Positions 6,689 through 12,991 are shown, counted from the first letter of the stretch. The stretch is 13,125 nt of DNA from JAVVPL01 sp036655775 (GCA_036655775.1 JAVVPL010000054.1:1-13125), one strand, 5' to 3'. Numbers and translations are program-made. Notes: a model not told the origin generated them from the letters alone.

Positions 6689-7444
6689 TTAATCCATACA
6701 CTTTGTACCACAATAGACCCTTCGTCCATCCTCTCCTCGAAAAGCCTTTCGCAACTCGGAAAAACTTAAATTCTCCATCAAAAACCACGAATAGGTTTCC
6801 CCAATAAGCGATTCGATATGAGCATCAGAACTTTGAAAAAAACTAAATTTTTTCAAATATGCAAAGCGTTTAATAAACATTTCAGGACTTGTAAATTTAC
6901 TCAATTCCAAGGCATCGGCTTTAATATCTGGAGGAACAAAACCCAATTGACTCATTATACTCGTAGATGGTTTATCGATGTGAGCAGGGATGAACAAACC
7001 TTGATATTCATGAACTAAAGTATACAATTCATCTAATGAAAAAGGTAAAGCAGACCACAAAAGCCGCTCTTCCGTATACACAATTTCTTCCGCCTCATCT
7101 ACTACAATTTGATAGCCAAATTTATCTTCATTATTCGGAATATCAGGCAAAGATTCGTCCAGAATTTTTTGAAAAGCTTTTCTTTGTTCTTCGGTTTCAA
7201 AAAAGGCCAAACAATGGGCTTCCTCTTTGGTTGTTAATTCGCAACCCAGAAGCACTAAAATACCCTGCTTCTGCCCCATCTTTTGGATCAAAGGAGCTTG
7301 TCTAGTTGAATTATGGTCAGCAATACCAATAAGCCGCAAACCCATTTCTACTGCCTTGTTGACAATGTTAATAGGACTCATACTCAAATCTCCACAAGGA
7401 GATAAAAGCGTATGAATGTGCAAATCGGCTTTATAGCTTTGCAT
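6689..7444 (-). CDS. PHP-domain metal-dependent phosphoesterase
   Basis: The 251-aa protein has the metal-binding motifs of the PHP superfamily in order: DLHIHT (residues 8-13), IADHNS near 41-46, GCELTTKEEAHCL with Glu and His, PAHID near 164-168, and SSDAH near 208-212. All metal ligands expected for a trinuclear PHP site are visible, so it is probably an active phosphoesterase; the substrate (nucleotide, phosphorylated protein or other) is unknown. LLSPCGDLSMSP after DLHIHT is typical of the subgroup found beside hydrogenase genes. It starts 67 nt after the DRTGG gene and is 12 nt before the ATPase gene. Its place between a DRTGG protein and a kinase-like ATPase suggests signalling rather than catabolism, which is an inference. 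Confidence 0.88.
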   Translation of the reverse strand: MQSYKADLHIHTLLSPCGDLSMSPINIVNKAVEMGLRLIGIADHNSTRQAPLIQKMGQKQGILVLLGCELTTKEEAHCLAFFETEEQRKAFQKILDESLPDIPNNEDKFGYQIVVDEAEEIVYTEERLLWSALPFSLDELYTLVHEYQGLFIPAHIDKPSTSIMSQLGFVPPDIKADALELSKFTSPEMFIKRFAYLKKFSFFQSSDAHIESLIGETYSWFLMENLSFSELRKAFRGEDGRRVYCGTKCMD

Positions 7445-7511
7445 TATTTATATTTATTATTCAAGCGTTTTAAATCGAATAAAAAAACGTATTGAATCAA
7501 ATAGCTTCAAT

Positions 7512-7850
7512 TTATTTTACATGTATAAGTGAATACAATTTTCCGCTCATTTCAAAAGTTTGATCATGCGTACTCAAAATAGGTATTCCTTCCAAGTCAC
7601 TTTGCTCCAATGTATCGGGATCAGCCTGTAAGCCTTTCACCAATATAATTGCAGCCATTTCTTTTAAAGAGGCTACCGCCATTACATTTTTATGGGTTTG
7701 CACCGTAATCCAAACTTGGCCCGATTCGGCAAAGCCCATTACATCACTCAACAAATCGGACGTATATCCGCCTTCTACTTTGTTTTTAAGTCCGGATTCT
7801 CCGGAGATCACTTTTAAATTAAGCTGTTTAACTAGGTCTGCAACAATCAT
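7512..7850 (-). CDS. DRTGG-domain protein, second copy
   Basis: The 112-aa protein is a single DRTGG-type domain, with the conserved YTSDLLSDVMG stretch at residues 29-39 and a mixed alpha/beta pattern (VWITVQT, AAIILVKG, IPILSTHD). DRTGG domains occur in regulatory parts of phosphotransacetylases and CBS-domain pyrophosphatases and may bind nucleotides or mediate protein contacts; the biochemical role is not settled. It is a paralogue of the protein at 9733-10107 (similar length, SDL(L)SDV motif in the same place). It lies 47 nt after the sensor hydrogenase gene, across an A-rich spacer with a 20-bp repeat, and precedes the PHP gene. Confidence 0.82.
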   Translation of the reverse strand: MIVADLVKQLNLKVISGESGLKNKVEGGYTSDLLSDVMGFAESGQVWITVQTHKNVMAVASLKEMAAIILVKGLQADPDTLEQSDLEGIPILSTHDQTFEMSGKLYSLIHVK

Positions 7851-7870
7851 GGATTTAAATTTTTATTTTT

Positions 7871-7910
7871 ATTTTTATTATTCTTTTTTTATTTTTATTA
7901 TTCTTTATAT
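7871..7910 (-). repeat. Two tandem copies of a 20-bp A/T-rich unit at the end of the sensor hydrogenase gene
   Basis: ATTTTTATTATTCTTT occurs at 7871-7886 and again at 7891-7906, a 20-bp period with 16 identical bases. The right copy contains the stop codon (7898-7900) and the last Glu codon of the sensor hydrogenase gene; the left copy lies in the spacer before the next DRTGG gene. It looks like a small local slippage duplication that lengthened the spacer. Confidence 0.75.
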
Positions 7911-9298
7911 TGATTGAAAATATCTTCACCCCAAATTTTTTTAAACAATTCAACTCTTTCACTTCCGTCCATATTCCCCGTTTCTTCCAAATACGTTTGC
8001 ATAAAGATGCAATCTTTCAAATCGCCCTCTTCATTGGCTATATCTTCGGCCAAAGCTTGACAGGATGGAGCTCCACAAATTCCACAGTCTTTTTTTGGCA
8101 AAAGTTCCATCATTTCTCGTATTTGAGCCATTTTTTTCATAGCCACAGAAATATCTTTATCCAATTTCATCATCGATCGAGGATGTACTTTTTCTACTGC
8201 TAAATTATTCGACAAATACCTTATGCGTTCTGGATCCAAAGGCAGAGGGGTAGACTCTCCTTTTTTTTCTCTTTCTATAATTTGTTGCGCACGCTTGTGC
8301 ATTTGCTCTATAATTAAAAAACGACTTCCCGATAGTAAAATTCCCCCAGCACAGCCATGATCACAGGCTTTTAATTCCAAAAAATCAATATCCGACTCAT
8401 CTAAATCTTCCAATTTTTCTAAAAACGCATTGACATGAGCAATGCCATCTATTGCCAATTTACGTCCTTTTATATGAGATAACTCTCCTGCCGACAAACT
8501 CCACAAAGCCCCTATAGAACTAAGATGTTTTTGTTCGTCAACACTGGAATTTTTCGATTTATTTTTGAGTGGATGATCTAATTTTTCTTCTTTTATTTTT
8601 CGTAAAATTTTATTAAATATGAAATCTAAATTAATAATTCCATCAATCGTCGATTTTTCCTCTCCAACTGGTTTTTTTACTGCAGCAATTTTAGCGGCAC
8701 AAGGGGTTATATAAAAAATACCTATTTCTTCTTCTTTTGCTCCCTGCCTCAACAAATCTTGTTTACAGTTGATAGCGGCCACATCCAAAGGCTGTTTGAG
8801 TAACATTAAATTTTCGGTCAATGAAGGAAATTTAACTTGAATGAGCCGAACAATCGCAGGACAGTATGTAGAAATTAAAGGTTTTATTTCAGCATGTTCA
8901 TTTACATATTTTTGTTGAGCATCCATGATAAAATCAACCATTTGTTCTATTTCTACCACCTGCGTAAATCCCATTTCTTTGAGTACCTCTGACACTAATT
9001 CGGGAGAAACATCCGTACAAAAATTTTCATTGAACTGCCCCATTAAAACATCAGGAACTAGAGCTACTCTATATTTAAAATCATATATTCTATTGAAATC
9101 ATCTTGGGAAACATATATAGCAGTTATGGGACAAACCGCATAACATTGCCCACAATCAATACACCTGTTTGGATACAAAAATGCCTTTCCACCTCGTATA
9201 CGAATAGCTTGTGTAGGGCATACTCGCATACAATGCGAACACCCAATACATAACTCAGTATTTATCTTGAGTGCATGATAAAAATGACTTATTTCCAT
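7898..9298 (-). CDS. [FeFe]-hydrogenase-like sensor protein (group C/D type) with altered proton-transfer residues
   Basis: The 466-aa protein starts with a 2x[4Fe-4S] ferredoxin domain (C17/20/23/27 and C46/49/52/56), followed by an H-cluster-type domain and a C-terminal Fes-type cluster motif (DCGICGAPSC...DC: C405, C408, C413, C430). All four H-cluster cysteines are kept: STYCP (C146), TPCAAK (C200), KACDHGC (C312, C316). The flanking residues differ from the catalytic enzyme: Tyr145 replaces the proton-transfer Cys of TSCCP, Ala206 replaces the Glu of the second motif, and GGGQP is absent. Such proteins are grouped as putative sensory hydrogenases; no PAS domain is present, which fits the group D type known beside bifurcating hydrogenases (for example in Thermotoga). 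A Lys/Ser-rich linker (about 241-258) lies within the H-cluster domain. The ATG directly abuts the stop of the preceding ATPase gene, suggesting translational coupling. It is probably an H2/redox sensor. Confidence 0.88.
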   Translation of the reverse strand: MEISHFYHALKINTELCIGCSHCMRVCPTQAIRIRGGKAFLYPNRCIDCGQCYAVCPITAIYVSQDDFNRIYDFKYRVALVPDVLMGQFNENFCTDVSPELVSEVLKEMGFTQVVEIEQMVDFIMDAQQKYVNEHAEIKPLISTYCPAIVRLIQVKFPSLTENLMLLKQPLDVAAINCKQDLLRQGAKEEEIGIFYITPCAAKIAAVKKPVGEEKSTIDGIINLDFIFNKILRKIKEEKLDHPLKNKSKNSSVDEQKHLSSIGALWSLSAGELSHIKGRKLAIDGIAHVNAFLEKLEDLDESDIDFLELKACDHGCAGGILLSGSRFLIIEQMHKRAQQIIEREKKGESTPLPLDPERIRYLSNNLAVEKVHPRSMMKLDKDISVAMKKMAQIREMMELLPKKDCGICGAPSCQALAEDIANEEGDLKDCIFMQTYLEETGNMDGSERVELFKKIWGEDIFNQYKE

Positions 9299-9721
9299 TT
9301 ATTCAGGTTTTGTAAAATAAACCGTTATTTCAACCGTAGTTCCTTTGCCCACCTCACTTTTAACCACTAAATGATCCGCATTATTTTTCATATTGGGCAA
9401 ACCCATACCTGCGCCAAAACCCATTTCTCGTACGGAAGGTGATGCCGTAGAAAACCCTTCGGTCATAGCCAAATCAATATCAGGAATCCCAGGCCCTTCA
9501 TCTTCGAGTCGGATCACGATTTTTTCCTCGTCTATATCTGCGAATATTTCGCCTTTATAGGCATGCGCCACTATATTTACTTCCGCTTCATACAAAGCCA
9601 CTACCACCCGTTTAATAATAGGCATATCTACATTGAGTTGCTTGAGTGTTTTTTTTATGGAGCTGGAAGCTTGCCCTGCATTGGAAAAATCGCCAGCTTG
9701 TACTATATACTTGAATTGCAT
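9299..9721 (-). CDS. Anti-sigma-factor/RsbW-like GHKL ATPase
   Basis: The 140-aa protein is a single HATPase_c domain of the RsbW/SpoIIAB kind: N-box YEAEVNIVAHAYKG (residues 44-57), G1 box DEGPGIPD (73-80), G2 box GFGAGMGLPNMKNNAD (101-116), and GKGTTVEI at the end. Proteins of this type phosphorylate a Ser on a STAS-domain partner or bind a sigma factor, but no STAS protein, sigma factor or PP2C phosphatase is encoded in this window, so the target is unknown. It is 11 nt after the first DRTGG gene, and its TAA stop is immediately followed by the ATG of the sensor hydrogenase, so the two are probably made together and may act together. It differs from the second ATPase (6151-6676), which is of a more kinase-like type. 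Confidence 0.87.
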   Translation of the reverse strand: MQFKYIVQAGDFSNAGQASSSIKKTLKQLNVDMPIIKRVVVALYEAEVNIVAHAYKGEIFADIDEEKIVIRLEDEGPGIPDIDLAMTEGFSTASPSVREMGFGAGMGLPNMKNNADHLVVKSEVGKGTTVEITVYFTKPE

Positions 9722-9732
9722 CTTTTATTTTT

Positions 9733-10107
9733 TTAATAAACGGGGGGAATTCCAGCCTCCCACAACATTCCAGAGGTACGATACATGGAATATGGGCACT
9801 CCATCAATATAATTTCGTTTTCATTGGCCAATTCTATCATTTCCTCTGTTGCTTTTTTGCCACGCACAAACAAGATCGCTTTCACATCAGACATTTCAGC
9901 CGTACGAATTGTTTGAATATTGCATAAACCAGTCACTAAAAGTATTTCATCCGTTTTCAAGGTCAACACATCACTCATCAAATCAGAAGCAAAAACATGT
10001 TGCAAATCTTTTTCTATCAAGCCCTCACCACACACCAATTTGGCATTCAGCAATATGAGAAGATCTGAAACCTTCATACTTTCAAAATGTTTTTCAGCTA
10101 TTTCCAT
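9733..10107 (-). CDS. DRTGG-domain protein, first gene of the hydrogenase/sensor array
   Basis: The 124-aa single-domain protein has the DRTGG-type motif FASDLMSDVL at about residues 39-48, followed by alternating strands and helices (EILLVTGL, VKAILFVRG, NEIILMECPYSMY). It resembles the protein at 7512-7850 and has an added C-terminal CPYSMYRTSGMLWEAG stretch. The ATG at 10107 is used; an in-frame Met at 10077 (MKVSDLLILL) is where many relatives would begin and is a fair alternative. The ATPase gene follows after 11 nt. A promoter-like element lies 54 nt upstream. Function is unknown; likely regulatory, possibly a ligand-binding or scaffold partner of the ATPase and sensor hydrogenase. Confidence 0.82.
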   Translation of the reverse strand: MEIAEKHFESMKVSDLLILLNAKLVCGEGLIEKDLQHVFASDLMSDVLTLKTDEILLVTGLCNIQTIRTAEMSDVKAILFVRGKKATEEMIELANENEIILMECPYSMYRTSGMLWEAGIPPVY

Positions 10108-10160
10108 CGATCTATATATTATTTTACGAGTTTTATAAATACCTATTTAATATAAACTTT

Positions 10161-10194
10161 CAAAGCTACAAAAAAAATTGAATATAATCACAAT
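10161..10194 (-). promoter_or_regulatory. Probable promoter of the sensor/hydrogenase array
   Basis: On the minus strand TAGCTTTG (10168-10161) matches TAnnTTTG exactly. ATTG (10194-10191) lies 22 nt upstream, slightly further than usual for the -33 element. A start site near 10154 would give a leader of about 47 nt. It is the only good match in the divergent spacer on this strand. Confidence 0.5.
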
Positions 10195-10237
10195 CTAGAA
10201 TTCATTTTTTTGTAAAATAATTTTTTTTTCATTTAAG

Positions 10238-10269
10238 TTTGTAAAAATAATTTTTTTCTATTACTTTTG
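10238..10269 (+). promoter_or_regulatory. Bacteroidota-type promoter of tRNA-Leu
   Basis: TTTG (10238-10241), a 20-nt spacer and TACTTTTG (10262-10269) match TTTG-N19-21-TAnnTTTG perfectly, and the tRNA 5' end follows 11 nt later. A partly similar copy of the -33 region (TTTGTAAAATAATTTT from 10209) lies 29 nt upstream. Confidence 0.8.
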
Positions 10270-10279
10270 TGAGATTGAT

Positions 10280-10363
10280 GCCCAGGTGGTGGAATTGGTA
10301 GACACGCTACTTTGAGGGGGTAGTGCCGGTTTCGGTGTGCAAGTTCAAATCTTGTCCTGGGTA
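10280..10363 (+). tRNA. tRNA-Leu (anticodon GAG)
   Basis: A full class-II cloverleaf: acceptor stem GCCCAGG (10280-10286) pairs with CCTGGGT (10356-10362, one G-U), discriminator A at 10363; the D arm contains AATTGGTAGA; the anticodon stem CTACT (10307-10311) pairs with GGTAG (10319-10323); the loop TTGAGGG carries anticodon GAG at 10314-10316; a long variable arm has a GCCG/CGGT stem; and the T arm GCAAG-TTCAAAT-CTTGT is intact. It reads Leu codons CUC/CUU. The 3' CCA is not encoded and would be added after transcription. Confidence 0.95.
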
Positions 10364-10364
10364 C

Positions 10365-10397
10365 AAAAAAGGCTGTCAAAATTGACAGTCTTTTTTT
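10365..10397 (+). terminator. Intrinsic terminator of tRNA-Leu
   Basis: A-tract, 8-bp stem GGCTGTCA (10371-10378) with TGACAGTC (10383-10390), a 4-nt loop and a run of seven T. It begins directly after the tRNA. The A6 and T7 tracts could also make it work in the opposite direction. Confidence 0.88.
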
Positions 10398-10413
10398 ATT
10401 CAAATATTTTTAC

Positions 10414-10421
10414 TAATTTTG
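10414..10421 (+). promoter_or_regulatory. Possible -7 element for the TPR gene
   Basis: TAATTTTG matches TAnnTTTG and lies 20 nt before the ATG at 10442. The expected -33 TTTG about 20 nt upstream falls in the T-tract of the tRNA terminator and reads TTTT, so the match is only partial. Confidence 0.4.
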
Positions 10422-10441
10422 CAAGCTAAAATTTATAGAAG

Positions 10442-11134
10442 ATGACAAATAAACACAATCACGAAGATCACGATCCGTTAATAAACGTTGAAACCGTTTT
10501 GGGAGAAACTGGGAATTATCTTGGGAAACATCAAAAACTAATTATTTACCTAGTAGTAGGTATCGCCTTATTGGTAGGTGGCTACTTTGGCTATAAATTT
10601 TTATATTTAGAACCCCTTGAAAAAACCGCATCCTCTGAAATGTTTTATGCTGAACGATATTTTGAAATGGATTCTATGCAAATGGCACTTAATGGAGATA
10701 AAGAACATTTGGGATTTTTAGATATTATAGACAATTACGGAGCCACCCAAGCTGCCAATGTATCTCATTATTATGCAGGTATTGCCTATCTACAATTAGG
10801 AAAATTTGAAGATGCCATTGAAAATCTTGAAAAATTTAAAAGTAAAGATCCTTTGTTGAACCCCATAGCCAAAGCCGCAATTGCAGATGCCTATTTAGAA
10901 ATGGGAGATACCGAAAAAGCAATCAAACAATATGTGAAAGCTGCCGATTGTGAAAACAACGAATATGTTACGCCAGGTATACTTTTACGTGCAGGCTTAC
11001 TTTACGAAAAAGAAAAAAATTATAAAGAAGCACTCAAAATGTATGAGCGCATTCAAAAAGATTTTACTACCTCTCAAGAAGCACGTGAAATCGATCGCTA
11101 TATAGGTAGAGTAAAAGAACTTTCAGGCGAATAA
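10442..11134 (+). CDS. Membrane-anchored tetratricopeptide-repeat protein (YfgM-like)
   Basis: The 230-aa protein has a polar His/Asp-rich N-terminus, one membrane segment at about residues 33-54 (LIIYLVVGIALLVGGYF), and a soluble region with three TPR units at about 105-138 (HYYAGIAYLQLGKFEDAIEN), 141-173 (AKAAIADAYLEMGDTEKAIK) and 180-212 (ILLRAGLLYEKEKNYKEALK). The layout, a single N-terminal anchor then TPRs, resembles YfgM, which acts with periplasmic chaperones and the Sec translocon; here the role is only inferred. In Bacteroidota such a gene commonly precedes ribH, as it does here. It is followed by a terminator. Confidence 0.85.
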   Translation: MTNKHNHEDHDPLINVETVLGETGNYLGKHQKLIIYLVVGIALLVGGYFGYKFLYLEPLEKTASSEMFYAERYFEMDSMQMALNGDKEHLGFLDIIDNYGATQAANVSHYYAGIAYLQLGKFEDAIENLEKFKSKDPLLNPIAKAAIADAYLEMGDTEKAIKQYVKAADCENNEYVTPGILLRAGLLYEKEKNYKEALKMYERIQKDFTTSQEAREIDRYIGRVKELSGE

Positions 11135-11140
11135 TCGCCT
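11125..11140 (+). repeat. GC-rich hairpin spanning the stop codon of the TPR gene
   Basis: AGGCGA (11125-11130) pairs with TCGCCT (11135-11140) around ATAA; the TAA stop codon (11132-11134) lies inside the loop. No T-run follows, so it is not a terminator by itself. It precedes the real terminator by 12 nt. Confidence 0.5.
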
Positions 11141-11152
11141 CTATTTCAATAT

Positions 11153-11189
11153 AAAAAAGGCTGTGCTTCTTTGCTACAGCCTTTTTTTT
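11153..11189 (+). terminator. Intrinsic terminator after the TPR gene
   Basis: AAAAAAGGCTGT (11153-11164) pairs with ACAGCC and the following T-tract (11176-11187); the loop is 11 nt and the T-run is eight bases. The first 12 bases are identical to the left arm of the tRNA terminator (10365-10376). It lies 31 nt before ribH, so ribH depends on readthrough or on a promoter I could not identify between 11190 and 11220. Confidence 0.85.
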
Positions 11190-11220
11190 ATATTCAATTA
11201 AATCATCTAATACAAATATT

Positions 11221-11721
11221 ATGGCAACCCACTTACATCCCCTTTCCAATTATGATGTTGAGGCCGTTCCCGATGCTTCAAATATGGAATTTGTTATTTT
11301 GGTTTCAGAATGGAATTCTGAAATTACTTCTTCTCTTTCTAGTGCCTGTGTGGAAACACTTTTAAAACATGGCGCACAAGAAAATAAAATTTCAGTACAA
11401 ACCGTACCTGGTAGTTTTGAGCTAAGCACCGCCGCTAAATGGGCAGCTCAAGTATCTTGGCGCAGAGCGGTAATTTGTTTAGGCTGTGTTGTACAAGGCG
11501 AAACTAGACATTTCGATTTTATATGCAATGCCGTAGCCAATGGTCTCACACAAGTGGCCATAGAAACAGAAAACCCTGTTATTTTTGGACTTTTAACCAC
11601 CAACAATCAACAACAAGCAATTGATCGATCGGGTGGAAAATATGGCAATAAAGGAGTCGAAGCCGCAATTGCTGCCATTAAAATGTTAGCTCTACAAAAA
11701 AATCTTCAAACGCACAAGTAA
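11221..11721 (+). CDS. ribH: 6,7-dimethyl-8-ribityllumazine synthase
   Basis: This enzyme catalyses the penultimate step of riboflavin synthesis, condensing 5-amino-6-ribitylamino-uracil with 3,4-dihydroxy-2-butanone 4-phosphate. Motifs in the 166-aa protein: VSEWNSEIT (residues 28-36) with the aromatic substrate-stacking Trp31, VPGSFELS (62-69), GCVVQGETRHFDFI (88-101) with catalytic His97, NPVIFGLLTT (118-127), and DRSGGKYGNKG (135-145) for phosphate binding. The length is normal for the icosahedral/pentameric enzyme. fmt follows 7 nt after the stop, so the two are probably co-transcribed. The downstream product supplies FMN and FAD, which HydB needs, but nothing here suggests shared regulation. 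Confidence 0.96.
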   Translation: MATHLHPLSNYDVEAVPDASNMEFVILVSEWNSEITSSLSSACVETLLKHGAQENKISVQTVPGSFELSTAAKWAAQVSWRRAVICLGCVVQGETRHFDFICNAVANGLTQVAIETENPVIFGLLTTNNQQQAIDRSGGKYGNKGVEAAIAAIKMLALQKNLQTHK

Positions 11722-11728
11722 TACAAGA

Positions 11729-12745
11729 ATGAGTACTACTAAGCCTCGCATAATTTTTATGGGTACGCCCGAATTTGCTGTAGCCTCTTTGGACGCCTTG
11801 ATACAAGCTCAAATGAATGTTGTTGCCGTTGTAACAGTTCCCGATAAAATTGCGGGAAGAGGACAGAAATTAAATGAATCTGCCGTTAAACAATATGCTA
11901 TTGCACATCAATTGCCTCTTCTCCAACCTGAACGTTTAAAAGCCACTGAATTTTTGGCACAACTTTCAAGTTTAAAACCCGATTTGCAAATTGTAGTTGC
12001 TTTTCGTATGCTGCCTCAAGAAGTGTGGTCCTTGCCCCCTTTGGGCACATTTAATCTTCACGCCTCTCTACTTCCCAATTTCCGAGGCGCTGCACCTATA
12101 AATCATGCAATTATACAAGGAGAAACGGAAACGGGTGTAAGTAGCTTTTTGTTAGATAAAGAAATTGATACAGGGGCCATTCTTTTTCAAGAAAAAACAG
12201 CTATTCTACCCGAAGATAATGCAGGAAGTTTACATGATCGACTTATGGAAATGGGTGCCCAAGTCGTAGTAAAAACAGCACAAGCAATCATCGACAAAAC
12301 AGCCAAAGCCATTCCTCAATCAAACTTTATCAATAGCAAAATCTGGGCTGCCCCTAAAATATTTAAACAAGATTGCGAAATAAATTGGACACTACCCGCT
12401 CAAACTATTTTACAACACATCAAAGGTTTATCTCCTTACCCTACGGCTATTTCAGAATTACACACCGCCATTGGTTCATTGGGTATTTCTTGTAAAATTT
12501 TTGAAGCCAATCTAATTGCGTATAGTACCGAAAAAAGCTTTCCTGGTCAAATATTTACAGATGGGAAAAACTATCTTTATGTAAGTTGCGGAGAGTCTCA
12601 ATTCATCGCTTTAAATTCAATACAACTAGCTGGTAAAAAAAGACTTACCATATCCTGTTTTTTGCGTGGATTCCATTTTAATTTAAAAGAAACGGCCTAC
12701 TTTCAAGTGGATTCAACGAATATATTTAAGAATCAAAACCATTGA
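11729..12745 (+). CDS. fmt: Methionyl-tRNA formyltransferase
   Basis: This cytosolic enzyme formylates Met-tRNA(fMet) with 10-formyl-tetrahydrofolate for translation initiation. The 338-aa protein shows an N-terminal Rossmann-like start RIIFMGTPEFAVASL (residues 7-21), the folate and active-site signature FNLHASLLPNFRGAAPI with catalytic Asn and His at about 108 and 110, and LLDKEIDTGAI with the catalytic Asp near 146. The C-terminal tRNA-binding domain starts near 205 (INSKIWAAPKIF). LPNFRG replaces the usual LPxWRG, with an aromatic residue kept. It starts 7 nt after ribH and is followed by a 287-nt spacer. Confidence 0.96.
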   Translation: MSTTKPRIIFMGTPEFAVASLDALIQAQMNVVAVVTVPDKIAGRGQKLNESAVKQYAIAHQLPLLQPERLKATEFLAQLSSLKPDLQIVVAFRMLPQEVWSLPPLGTFNLHASLLPNFRGAAPINHAIIQGETETGVSSFLLDKEIDTGAILFQEKTAILPEDNAGSLHDRLMEMGAQVVVKTAQAIIDKTAKAIPQSNFINSKIWAAPKIFKQDCEINWTLPAQTILQHIKGLSPYPTAISELHTAIGSLGISCKIFEANLIAYSTEKSFPGQIFTDGKNYLYVSCGESQFIALNSIQLAGKKRLTISCFLRGFHFNLKETAYFQVDSTNIFKNQNH

Positions 12746-12748
12746 TTT

Positions 12749-12853
12749 ATGATGGAAAATTTTCAGTATTGTGTGCTCCAACCATACAAATCAACAGTTA
12801 GGCTTATTCAACGCACTAAGAGTTTGCTTTTTAAAGCCATGATGGAGAATTGA
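12749..12853 (+). CDS. Possible small ORF of 34 residues downstream of fmt
   Basis: An ATG-ATG start 3 nt after the fmt stop opens a 34-residue frame ending with TGA at 12851-12853 (begins MMENFQYCVLQPYKS, ends LLFKAMMEN). It has no recognisable motif, and no ribosome-binding site or start-region feature favours it. The first and last parts share ATGATGGAAAAT/ATGATGGAGAAT, 90 nt apart. It could be a real small protein, a decayed gene fragment, or a chance frame in an untranslated tail. Confidence 0.2.
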   Translation: MMENFQYCVLQPYKSTVRLIQRTKSLLFKAMMEN

Positions 12854-12886
12854 AAATGGATGTTCTATGTAAATCTACTAAAAAGC

Positions 12887-12920
12887 ACGCTGCTAATAAC
12901 ATGGCGAAGCGTTTTTTTTT
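12887..12920 (+). terminator. Probable intrinsic terminator before the HU gene
   Basis: ACGCT-GC (12887-12893) pairs with GC-GA-AGCGT (12904-12912) with a two-base bulge, followed by a run of nine T (12912-12920). It probably ends the ribH-fmt transcript, some 140 nt beyond the fmt stop. The bulge makes the stem imperfect. Confidence 0.6.
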
Positions 12921-12983
12921 ATGTATTTAGCCAAAATTGTAAAAAAATGTGCAATAATATTTTTTTTATTAAAAAAAACATAT

Positions 12984-12991
12984 TATCTTAG
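12984..12991 (+). promoter_or_regulatory. Possible -7 element for the HU gene
   Basis: TATCTTAG matches TAnnTTTG at 7 of 8 positions and lies 41 nt before the HU ATG. The -33 position falls in a long T/A tract (TTTT rather than TTTG), so support is modest. The surrounding 12940-12980 stretch is almost pure A/T, a plausible upstream activating sequence. Confidence 0.4.

Noticed and set aside
10201..10260. Imperfect 29-bp-period repeat (TTTGTAAAATAATTTT) upstream of the tRNA as an operator array
   Set aside because: Only two imperfect copies in a very AT-rich stretch; the second is explained by the -33 promoter element.
10280..10440. tRNA-Leu as an integration site for a mobile element
   Set aside because: No integrase, no repeat of the tRNA 3' end and no foreign-looking genes are visible in the window.
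11067..11249. Minus-strand frame across the TPR gene end and its terminator
   Set aside because: It reads through a terminator hairpin and has no protein-like features.
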